From: Actinomycetota bacterium
GTDB taxonomy: Bacteria; Actinomycetota; Actinomycetes; Nanopelagicales; Nanopelagicaceae
NCBI GenBank assembly: GCA_947371865.1
Contig: CANBRH010000031.1
Coordinates: 1 to 11,814 of the forward strand
Direction of reading: 5' to 3'
Length of the DNA stretch: 11,814 nt
Shown piece after piece: positions 1-5,725 of this stretch. The position numbers and the translations under genes were made by a program. Numbering within the stretch: position 1 is the first letter of the stretch; every line of letters starts with the position of its first letter. The notes under the pieces are model-generated. The model searched no databases. It was not told where the DNA came from and saw only the letters and a program-made list of their open reading frames with translations.

Positions 1-404
1 ACAATCGAAGTTCCACCGACACGTTGTCCGCCAGCGGCAGCGGCTGAAATGGCGGAGGAAAGCGATGACTTCCACGCGGCTGAGATTTCTGAAGCGCCCG
101 AGACTGCAGTGATGGAAGCGCTCTGCGCTGCTAAGGCTTCGCTGGTCAAAGTGGGGACTGCAAGGTTTGCGTACGCAGCATTAGGACCGGTGGGTTGAAC
201 TGGAGTGGCAATGCTGGTGATGCGGTAGACCCCGCTGGCGCCATCAACGGTAATTGATACCTGGACGCTGCCACCCTTGGGGTTGGCAACTGTTGATCCG
301 GCGAAACTGGCCACGGCGCTGGCATGTTGCGAATACATCAGGTCGAGGGTGGAGAGTGCGCCAAGCGCTGAAGCTCCTACTATCTTTTTGAACTTCGAGG
401 GCAT
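1..404 (-). CDS. FMN_bind domain secreted protein, partial (3' end off window)
   Basis: The ATG at 404-402 follows AGGAG with about 6 nt spacing, and the frame stays open to base 1 (134 full codons), so the C-terminus lies outside the window. I translated it by hand from the minus strand. It begins MPSKFKKIVGASALGAL, a weak signal peptide with an Asp in its core and a possible cleavage after HASA (residue 30). The rest matches the mature domain of the gene at 520-1137: a FAGSTVA strand, GGSVQVSITVDG, then LTSEALAAQSASITAVSGAS at about 88-105. SGAS (102-105) aligns with the SGAT site that carries covalent FMN in NqrC-type FMN_bind domains, with Ser as the possible acceptor. The usual downstream Thr-Ser is Ile-Ser here. 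Known for the family: FMN is attached by ApbE outside the cytoplasm. Inferred: an extracytoplasmic electron carrier, paralogous to its neighbour. It lacks that neighbour's long Pro/Thr linker. A 115-bp gap separates them, so it may have its own promoter. Confidence 0.8.
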   Translation of the reverse strand, partial: MPSKFKKIVGASALGALSTLDLMYSQHASAVASFAGSTVANPKGGSVQVSITVDGASGVYRITSIATPVQPTGPNAAYANLAVPTLTSEALAAQSASITAVSGASEISAAWKSSLSSAISAAAAGGQRVGGTSI

Positions 405-519
405 GACGCACTCCTATTTCTTGGGGATACAATCAAGAGCGTAAGGATTTCAAAAATAATTACACCCTTGGGCGAATCTCATCAAGTTTTGAGGAAAATG
501 TTAGCCTCGCGAAAGAAAA
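405..519 (-). promoter_or_regulatory. Gap with possible promoter for the partial FMN_bind gene
   Basis: The 115 bp between the two FMN_bind genes are AT-rich. On the minus strand TTGATG is followed 17 nt later by TAATTA, a modest -35/-10 pair, and a second option is TTGAAA-18-TATCCC closer to the gene. The AGGAG ribosome binding site lies just before the ATG at 404. I see no convincing terminator hairpin after the upstream gene, so read-through from the 520-1137 gene is also possible. Confidence 0.3.
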
Positions 520-1137
520 CTAGAGATGTGCCTTCGCAATTGCGCTCACCAAGGAGTCGTACCAACCTTGGGAGGTATAACTAGCTCCACTGACCCCTTG
601 AATATTCGACGATTGGGCGGCCAAAGTCTGGGATGTCAAAATCGGCACCGCTTTGTTGTTGAGTTCGATGTCGTAAGGCTGAGCCGATGGCAATTGCAGC
701 GGAGTGACGGCCACGATTTTTGAATTTGCAACAGTAATTGAGATCTGAACCGGACCGTAATCAGTCTTAGAGGTGGCTCCGGCGAAGGTTCCATTGATCA
801 ATTTCTTAGCGGGCGGAGACGCCTTCTTTGTAGGTGCTGGCTTGGCCGAGGTTTTGGCAGGTTGTGGAGTGCTCTTCTTTGGAGTGGCCGCGGGTTTGGA
901 ACTCGCAGTCGCCGAAGGAGTGGAACTATGAGTGGCGCTCGCCGTAGGGGTAGCCGATGGGGTTTGGACGGGTGTGGGTGTGGCCGATGGGGTTGGGGAG
1001 GAAGTTGTGCCGCCACCTAATCCTTTGAGTGGTCCGCCACCGAGGTTCAAGGTGTGGTGAGGTGGCGAGTAAGCCAGAACAGCACCCAGTCCGCCCAATG
1101 TACCAACAGCGATTAACGTCGCTTTAGTTGCGCCCAT
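520..1137 (-). CDS. Membrane-tethered FMN_bind protein with Pro/Ser/Thr linker
   Basis: This 205-residue protein has three parts. Residues 1-23 form an N-terminal hydrophobic segment (signal peptide or anchor). Residues 44-112 are a low-complexity linker rich in Pro, Ser, Thr and Ala that becomes Lys-rich near its end. Residues 113-205 are an FMN_bind domain: NGTFAGATSKTDYGPVQISI, then LNNKAVPILTSQTLAAQSS and GVSGASYTSQGWYDSLVSAI. This is the actinobacterial single-domain type. SGAS at 183-186 corresponds to the SGAT flavinylation site, so Ser186 would be the acceptor. The Asp usual three residues before that motif is Gln180. Known for the family: ApbE transfers FMN from FAD to a Thr or Ser outside the membrane. 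Inferred: it takes electrons from the membrane reductase encoded 27 bp upstream, the linker letting the domain reach substrates in the wall. AAAGGGTGA precedes the ATG at 1137. Confidence 0.9.
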   Translation of the reverse strand: MGATKATLIAVGTLGGLGAVLAYSPPHHTLNLGGGPLKGLGGGTTSSPTPSATPTPVQTPSATPTASATHSSTPSATASSKPAATPKKSTPQPAKTSAKPAPTKKASPPAKKLINGTFAGATSKTDYGPVQISITVANSKIVAVTPLQLPSAQPYDIELNNKAVPILTSQTLAAQSSNIQGVSGASYTSQGWYDSLVSAIAKAHL

Positions 1138-1164
1138 TACTTCATCACCCTTTCAACCGAACCG

Positions 1165-2493
1165 TTAGCTTGCATGAAATTCAAATACTTCGGTGTGGAA
1201 TCTTTCTTTTGGAATTCCGCTGGCGCGTGAAGCGTCTCGGACGGCTTCAACTAGTGGAGTCGGACCACAGACGTACACATCGCAAAAACGAAAATCTGGA
1301 ACATAGCGCATAATTGCTTTTGCCGTCATGGGGTGTTGTTGGCGGGATCCAACCAAATAATGAACTTTGGCGCCACGAGCTCTGGCTAGATCTTCCATTT
1401 CACGATTAAGTGAAACTTCCTCTTGAGTCGAGACTCTAATAAGCACGTCAACGTCAACGTTCTCAGCAAAATCTTCCATTAGCGCCAGAAGTGGTGCGAT
1501 CCCTACGCCGCCACCGATCAAAACGACATGGCCTAGACCTCGGGTCACTTTGTTTGCGGTGAAAATTCCATACGGACCTTCGAAATAAACGCGAGTTCCT
1601 GGTGTCAGGTCCTTCACGGCTTCAGATCCATCTCCGAGATTCTTCACCGTGATACGAAATTCACTGTTGGTGGGTGCGGCAGATAACGAATAAGGGTGCG
1701 CCACCCAGATGTGTCCTGGCTTGAAGAAGCGCCATGTGAAGAATTGGCCGCCTTGAGCGTTCATTCGGTTGAGACTGCGCCCACGCATGACAATAGAGAT
1801 CATGTTTGAGCCTTCATCAATCACATTACTGATGCGTAAGTCATGCCGGAAGAAACGGTAGACCGGCAAAAGAAAACGCCAAAAAATGATAATTGCTGCT
1901 GAGAGAATGTAGAGACCGATCCAGTAATACTTATAAAGAGTGTGCCCAATGAACATCGGACCCATCAGGATTTGATGCATAAAACTGAGGGCGATTGCAA
2001 AGTAGGTATAAAGATGTACCGTCCACCAGGTTTCGTAAGACATCTTCTTACGTACCTTCTTATAAGAGGTCAGCCCCGCCACAATAAAGAAGATGAATCC
2101 GACGGTGGCCGGTAGCATCCACTTGTAGTTCCAGGTGAACTTCCAAATCTCCAGGCCAACGCGCGAACCATCATTTCCGGCGTAACCAAGGGAAACCAAT
2201 AAAACGTGGAATGTAATAAGAAATAAGGAATAAGGGCCAAGTTTGCGATGCCAGAGAATTAGTCGATCGTGGCCAACGGCCTTTTCGATCCAAGAGATGC
2301 GAGAAACCATGACCAAACCGACTAGAGCCAGGTAGGAGCCAACAAGTGCGGTCAGGCGTGAGACGGAAATAATCAGCGGATAGGGCCAAAGCCAGTCGTT
2401 GTGGGTGGTGGTTTTTACAAAAATACCCAGGGTCAGGCCAAGCCCAATACCCAAAACCAGGCTGGCGGAATTAGGAGCGGTAGAGCGCTTCAT
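1165..2493 (-). CDS. Ferric-reductase-like transmembrane flavocytochrome
   Basis: The 442-residue product has an N-terminal half with about six membrane segments and two His pairs typical of ferric-reductase-like heme domains: H82 and H96 (WHRKLGPYSLFLITFH), then H160 and H173 (WWTVHLYTYFAIALSFMH). These should ligate two b hemes. The cytoplasmic half is an FNR-like module: FAD-binding HPYSLSAAPT at 266-275, GPYGIF at 306-311, nucleotide-binding GGGVGIAPLLALME at 327-340 and CGPTPLVEAV at 409-418. Known: NOX/FRE relatives move electrons from NAD(P)H through FAD and heme to acceptors outside the membrane. Inferred: the acceptor is the FMN_bind protein encoded 27 bp downstream, with which it probably forms an operon. 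A ferric chelate, a quinone or an extracellular oxidant could be the final acceptor; the sequence does not decide. The ATG at 2493 starts a good first membrane segment but has only a weak AGAGAG Shine-Dalgarno sequence. Confidence 0.88.
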   Translation of the reverse strand: MKRSTAPNSASLVLGIGLGLTLGIFVKTTTHNDWLWPYPLIISVSRLTALVGSYLALVGLVMVSRISWIEKAVGHDRLILWHRKLGPYSLFLITFHVLLVSLGYAGNDGSRVGLEIWKFTWNYKWMLPATVGFIFFIVAGLTSYKKVRKKMSYETWWTVHLYTYFAIALSFMHQILMGPMFIGHTLYKYYWIGLYILSAAIIIFWRFLLPVYRFFRHDLRISNVIDEGSNMISIVMRGRSLNRMNAQGGQFFTWRFFKPGHIWVAHPYSLSAAPTNSEFRITVKNLGDGSEAVKDLTPGTRVYFEGPYGIFTANKVTRGLGHVVLIGGGVGIAPLLALMEDFAENVDVDVLIRVSTQEEVSLNREMEDLARARGAKVHYLVGSRQQHPMTAKAIMRYVPDFRFCDVYVCGPTPLVEAVRDASRASGIPKERFHTEVFEFHAS

Positions 2494-2578
2494 TCAGCGT
2501 GGGCTCTCTTGAGGACGGGTTGGGGGGAGTCAACCATGGTCGGATAATACAAGAGGCACCTTTCGCCAATACTCAGGG

Positions 2579-2591
2579 ACTCTCAGAGAGT
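2579..2591. repeat. 13-bp palindrome upstream of the reductase promoter
   Basis: ACTCTC-A-GAGAGT is a perfect 6+1+6 palindrome about 90 bp upstream of the reductase ATG, next to the poor -35 candidate at 2567-2572. Its position suits an operator, but no regulator is known and the composition is simple. Confidence 0.3.
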
Positions 2592-2731
2592 TCTAGTTAC
2601 CTACGTAAGCGGAATATTTCTCAATTCATTACGCATCAGCCGATGACAAATCGGGGTAGCCATTTTCTCGAGCCGCTCCAGCGTCCGAAACCGTGAATTC
2701 AGCCTTAATCTCCTCCGCCATCCCCTTACCC

Positions 2732-2755
2732 CTTGCGTGAACGCACAATCGCAAG
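2732..2755. repeat. Nested inverted repeat upstream of small membrane protein
   Basis: CTTGCG (2732-2737) and CGCAAG (2750-2755) are perfect inverted arms around a 12-nt interior. The left arm also forms a second, tighter palindrome, TGCGT-GA-ACGCA at 2734-2745. It lies about 35-55 bp upstream of the -10-like TAAAAT of the next gene, where an operator could sit. It may also be a chance arrangement. Confidence 0.3.
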
Positions 2756-2788
2756 ACCCCTTCATCAGGCGGAAAATGTAAAGTCAAA

Positions 2789-2794
2789 TAAAAT
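2789..2794 (+). promoter_or_regulatory. -10 element of probable leaderless gene
   Basis: TAAAAT lies 7 nt before the ATG at 2802, which would put the transcription start at or next to the A of the start codon. No Shine-Dalgarno sequence precedes that ATG. I see no good -35. The same geometry occurs at mutM, dipZ and the mannosyltransferase gene. Confidence 0.45.
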
Positions 2795-2801
2795 TCTCTA
2801 C

Positions 2802-2972
2802 ATGCTTGGTGGAATCAACAATGGCCTATTTCTTCAGGGCTTCGGCGGATTTTTCGTGATGCTCATTCTTATTCCGATCCTCATTTGGATGTCTTCTTCG
2901 CCCACGAAACGCAAATTGGCGAAGGATCGCAGAGCAGCTAAGAAATCACTGCACAGGCTACAACGGAAGTAA
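2802..2972 (+). CDS. Small single-pass membrane protein, 56 residues
   Basis: From the ATG at 2802 the frame encodes 56 residues: MLGGINNGLFLQGFGG, a hydrophobic segment FFVMLILIPILIWM (about residues 17-30), then a strongly basic tail with many Lys and Arg (SSSPTKRKLAKDRR onward). The positive-inside rule puts the basic tail in the cytoplasm. I chose this start over the longer frame from a TTG at 2733 because the extra 23 residues are polar and unconvincing and a -10-like TAAAAT sits 7 nt before this ATG. I do not recognise a family. The clean Gly-rich/hydrophobic/basic layout argues for a real small protein. Its stop lies 5 bp from the stop of convergent mutM. Confidence 0.6.
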   Translation: MLGGINNGLFLQGFGGFFVMLILIPILIWMSSSPTKRKLAKDRRAAKKSLHRLQRK

Positions 2973-2977
2973 AACGC

Positions 2978-3802
2978 CTAACTCTTCTGGCATTTAGGGC
3001 AGAAGTGCGATGAACGATTTGCAAATTGAATTCGTTTTATAGGTGTTCCGCACCTGGGGCACGGTTCATTTTCCTGACCATATGCATTGAGTGAGATATC
3101 GAAGTAGCCACTGTCGCCATTTACATTTACATAAAGTTCATCAAAGGAAGTACCTCCTACGTCTAAAGCTTCGGACATAACTTTCTTAGCCGAATCCAGC
3201 ACCCTCGAAATATCGGAAGTTTTCATTGCACTGGCGACTCTTTCGGGGTGAACCTTCGCCAACCATAAAGATTCATCGGCGTAAATGTTGCCTATTCCGG
3301 AAACGATATTTTGGTTCAGGATCGCAGTCTTGATTTTGATATTTCGCCGTTTGATATTTTCAATAACGCTCTTTTGGTCGTATTCATCTTCGAAAATATC
3401 CGGTGCAATCTTGAGAACCGACGTGGGCAGGCCACCTAAAGTCTCCTCAATTGAGAGCCAGCCGAAGGTACGTTGATCATTGAAATGCAGTTCCGTTACT
3501 TTCCGACCATTTTTGAGAGTGAACATTGCCCGGGTGTGCCTAATATCGAAGGGGCGGATGAGAAATTGTCCAGACATCCCTAGGTGGGCTGCCAGAACCA
3601 AAGGGCGATCAAGTACAAACCAGAGGAATTTCCCGCGCCGACGTATCGCCTGCACTTGAGCCCCTTCGATCACAGAAAGACCACCGAGGCTCTTTGGGTT
3701 AAGGGCACGAGGGTGAAGTGCTTGCGCCGAAATAATTGTTCGCCCCACTACGTGCTCAACCAGACCTCTGCGAACAGTCTCAACTTCAGGTAGTTCAGGC
3801 AC
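2978..3802 (-). CDS. mutM: Formamidopyrimidine-DNA glycosylase (Fpg/MutM)
   Basis: The 274-residue product has the full Fpg layout and usual length. The N-terminus is MPELPEVETV: after Met removal Pro2 is the catalytic nucleophile and Glu3 the acid. Lys58 in RRGKFLW and Met77 in HLGMSGQ match the conserved beta-elimination Lys and the intercalating Met; DQRTFGWL (109-116) is also typical. The H2TH region is NQNIVSGIGNIYADESLW (163-180). A C-terminal four-Cys zinc finger uses C248, C251, C268 and C271, with NRSSHF carrying the conserved Arg. Known function: excision of 8-oxoguanine and ring-opened purines from DNA, with AP-lyase activity. It starts with GTG at 3802, fixed by the required MPELPE. 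No Shine-Dalgarno is seen; TAATCT ends 6 nt before the start, so the mRNA is probably leaderless. A second Fpg/Nei paralogue elsewhere in the genome cannot be excluded. Confidence 0.96.
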   Translation of the reverse strand: MPELPEVETVRRGLVEHVVGRTIISAQALHPRALNPKSLGGLSVIEGAQVQAIRRRGKFLWFVLDRPLVLAAHLGMSGQFLIRPFDIRHTRAMFTLKNGRKVTELHFNDQRTFGWLSIEETLGGLPTSVLKIAPDIFEDEYDQKSVIENIKRRNIKIKTAILNQNIVSGIGNIYADESLWLAKVHPERVASAMKTSDISRVLDSAKKVMSEALDVGGTSFDELYVNVNGDSGYFDISLNAYGQENEPCPRCGTPIKRIQFANRSSHFCPKCQKS

Positions 3803-3803
3803 A

Positions 3804-3845
3804 GGGAAAGATTACGGGTTCCAGGTTAAGACCACAGACTTTCCC
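3804..3845. repeat. Spaced inverted repeat in the mutM-dipZ divergent promoter region
   Basis: GGGAAAG (3804-3810) and CTTTCCC (3839-3845) are perfect 7-bp inverted arms separated by 28 bp, inside the 87-bp region between the divergent mutM and dipZ starts. The left arm overlaps the mutM -10 candidate. This could be a two-site operator; chance is the alternative. Confidence 0.35.
3809..3814 (-). promoter_or_regulatory. -10 element of leaderless mutM
   Basis: On the minus strand TAATCT is followed by 6 nt (TTCCCT) and the GTG start of mutM, so transcription should begin at or beside the start codon. TAATCT matches the TANNNT pattern; no good -35 is visible at 16-18 nt. Confidence 0.5.
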
Positions 3846-3877
3846 AAATAAATATCGCGCCCAAAGGTGCTTCACCG

Positions 3878-3883
3878 TAGCCT
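3878..3883 (+). promoter_or_regulatory. -10 element of leaderless dipZ
   Basis: TAGCCT is followed by 6 nt (TTCGCA) and the dipZ ATG at 3890. There is no Shine-Dalgarno sequence. The TANNNT pattern and the spacing are the same as for mutM on the other strand. Confidence 0.45.
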
Positions 3884-3889
3884 TTCGCA

Positions 3890-5629
3890 ATGTTAATTCT
3901 TTACGGAGTCGCCTTTATCTCCGGATTACTCACAATCCTGGCTCCGTGTATTTGGCCGTTACTTCCCATTGTGCTGGCGGATGTAACCCAAACTAAAAGC
4001 AAAAAACGTCCCCTAGGTATCACTTTGGGTGTGGCGATTTCATTCACCGTTTTGACGCTTTCCGTATCAGGGTTAGAAAGTTCAATCGGTTTAAATCCAA
4101 ATGTGCTGCGGAAAATCGCAGTAATTGTCTTGGTTGTGCTTGGCATAACCATGGTGATACCCAAGGCATCTCAACTTCTAGAAACCCGAATAAGCCGGCT
4201 ATCGGGCAGATTCGGGCAGGTAGGGAGAAATAGTCGTACGGACTTTCGTGGTGGATTTATTACTGGCTTGGCACTCGGAATCGTGTGGGCACCATGCAGT
4301 GGCCCTATCTTGGCTTCGATCGCCACTTTGGCCGCCACTAACAAAGTATCGGGGCAGGTTGTATTAGTTACTTTGTTCTATGTAGCGGGTGTCTCGATTC
4401 CACTTTTTGGATTTGCTGTAGGCGGTCAGAGATTACTAGTGAATTCGCGACGGCTATCTAAATACACCGGGAAGATTCAAATTGCTTCTGGTGTAGTCCT
4501 GATTTTGACGGCGGTAGCAATTCAAACTAACTATGACAAAACCTTAGAAGCCAAACTGCTTAATGCGATTCCTTCCTACAGCAGCGCACTCACCAAGATC
4601 GAGAGTGGCAACGGCGTGACAAAGGCGCTCAATAGTTTGAAAGGTAAATCCAGTGGCGTGCTTGGCTCTAGAAACACTGCTGGTCTCTTCAACACAAATA
4701 CTCCAGCCGCAGATTTCACGGCCGGCACAAAATGGTTGAATCCTTCATCCCCCCTGACTCTGGCGGGGTTAAAAGGAAAAGTCGTACTAGTAGATTTCTG
4801 GACATATACCTGCATCAACTGCATTCGCACTCTGCCGCATGTCACTGCTTGGTACAACAAGTATCAACCGTATGGTTTACAAGTGATTGGTGTTCATTCA
4901 CCAGAATTCGCTTTTGAAAAAGATACGAATAACGTCTTATCCGCGATCAAACGATTTAATATTAAATATCCGGTCGTTCAAGATAACCAGCTAGATATCT
5001 GGAACGCCTACAACAATCAATATTGGCCGGCCGAGTACCTCATTGATGCCAAAGGAAATATTCGTCGAGTCGATTTCGGTGAAGGCCAATATGACCAGAT
5101 GGAAAAGGCAATTCAGGCGCTTTTAATCGATGCCGGAGCCAAGATTCCAAGCTCATTGACGGGGGTGAAAGATGTAACTCCTAAAATTCAAAACACTCCG
5201 GAAACTTACTTTGGAAGCGCTCGAAGTGAATATGGTTATCCGCAACCGATAAATGTGAACGGCACCTTCGCTTTTAAGATTCCGGATTCAGTTCCTGTGA
5301 ACCAATTCGCCTTCGGTGGAACGTGGCAGATTGCCGATGAATATGCACAAGCCACCGCAGGTGCAACAATCAAAGAAAGTTTTACGGCAACGCACGTCTA
5401 TTTCATTCTTAAACCATCAAAAGTTGGAGCTCAAGATCGAGTTCTAGTTTCGCTCAACGGCACACCACTCACCGGTCCGTATGCAGGGGCGGATGATAAA
5501 GCCGGCGAATTGTTGGTTGACAGTGACCGTCTTTACGAGGTTTATAACTCTGGTCAACCCAGCCGAGGAACTTTGACTTTCACTTTTGCGAATTCGGGTA
5601 CTCAGGCTTATACCTTCACATTTGGGTAA
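3890..5629 (+). CDS. dipZ: DipZ-type CcdA/thioredoxin fusion membrane protein
   Basis: This 579-residue protein joins three modules. Residues 1 to about 213 are a CcdA/DsbD-like membrane domain with several helices and the two paired motifs around conserved cysteines, LAPCIWPLLP (Cys20) and WAPCSGPI (Cys136). A linker (about 214-265) leads to a TlpA/AhpC-like thioredoxin domain (about 266-415) with active site WTYTCINC (C308, C311) and a cis-Pro candidate in WPAEYLID (P380). Residues about 435-579 are a beta-rich C-terminal domain as in DipZ proteins, starting ETYFGSARSEYGYP. Known for the family: electrons pass from cytoplasmic thioredoxin through the CcdA cysteines to the outer thioredoxin domain. 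Inferred: reduction of secreted protein disulfides or cytochrome c maturation. No cytochrome gene is in view. The adjacent M23-like protein and both DUF3494 proteins contain cysteines and could be clients. The start is the ATG six nt after TAGCCT. Confidence 0.92.
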   Translation: MLILYGVAFISGLLTILAPCIWPLLPIVLADVTQTKSKKRPLGITLGVAISFTVLTLSVSGLESSIGLNPNVLRKIAVIVLVVLGITMVIPKASQLLETRISRLSGRFGQVGRNSRTDFRGGFITGLALGIVWAPCSGPILASIATLAATNKVSGQVVLVTLFYVAGVSIPLFGFAVGGQRLLVNSRRLSKYTGKIQIASGVVLILTAVAIQTNYDKTLEAKLLNAIPSYSSALTKIESGNGVTKALNSLKGKSSGVLGSRNTAGLFNTNTPAADFTAGTKWLNPSSPLTLAGLKGKVVLVDFWTYTCINCIRTLPHVTAWYNKYQPYGLQVIGVHSPEFAFEKDTNNVLSAIKRFNIKYPVVQDNQLDIWNAYNNQYWPAEYLIDAKGNIRRVDFGEGQYDQMEKAIQALLIDAGAKIPSSLTGVKDVTPKIQNTPETYFGSARSEYGYPQPINVNGTFAFKIPDSVPVNQFAFGGTWQIADEYAQATAGATIKESFTATHVYFILKPSKVGAQDRVLVSLNGTPLTGPYAGADDKAGELLVDSDRLYEVYNSGQPSRGTLTFTFANSGTQAYTFTFG

Positions 5630-5638
5630 TTGTTCTGC

Positions 5639-5665
5639 GCACTAGTGCAATTTGAGTACTAGCAC
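5639..5665. repeat. Tandem palindromic sites upstream of -35
   Basis: GCACTAGTGC (5639-5648) is a perfect 10-bp palindrome. GTACTAGCAC (5656-5665) is an imperfect relative sharing the central CTAG; the centres are 17 bp apart. The second copy abuts the TTGGCA -35 hexamer at 5666. This is a classic place for an activator or repressor. As RNA it could also act as a weak hairpin after dipZ, but no T-run follows. Confidence 0.4.
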
Positions 5666-5694
5666 TTGGCAGGCACCTATTGTATAGGTATACC
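5666..5694 (+). promoter_or_regulatory. Promoter of the M23-like gene
   Basis: TTGGCA (5666-5671) and TATACC (5689-5694) are separated by exactly 17 bp, the best sigma-70-type promoter in the window. The -10 lies inside the 10-bp palindrome AGGTATACCT (5686-5695), and the spacer carries ACCTAT-TGT-ATAGGT (5675-5689), a second inverted repeat that overlaps the first. The transcription start would be near 5701, about 25 nt before the GTG. Confidence 0.6.
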
Positions 5695-5725
5695 TTTTTA
5701 CGTACTCTGGTGAAAGAAGTAGCCC

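Larger units (their letters stand above)
2494..2801. other. Non-coding interval upstream of the reductase gene
   Basis: This 308-bp stretch lies between two divergent genes. I see no RNA gene. Open frames here (for example 2499-2696, plus) have no ribosome binding site and encode polar, unfamiliar sequence. It holds a 13-bp palindrome at 2579-2591, a possible reductase promoter on the minus strand (TATTAT at 2549-2544 with a poor GTATTG 17 nt upstream), an inverted repeat at 2732-2755, and the probable leaderless promoter of the small membrane protein at 2789-2794. Confidence 0.5.

Noticed and set aside
244..432. 62-residue frame on the minus strand (MYPQEIGV...)
   Set aside because: It overlaps the FMN_bind gene that starts at 404 in another frame. 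Its sequence has no family features, while the overlapped frame matches the neighbouring paralogue and has a ribosome binding site.
2540..2600. Possible glycine-riboswitch-like words (GGCACC, CTCAGG)
   Set aside because: The conserved order and the paired stems of a glycine aptamer are not there, and the downstream gene on that strand has no link to glycine.
2499..2696. 65-residue plus-strand frame in the reductase upstream region
   Set aside because: It starts at a GTG with no ribosome binding site, has polar low-information sequence and covers promoter-like DNA.
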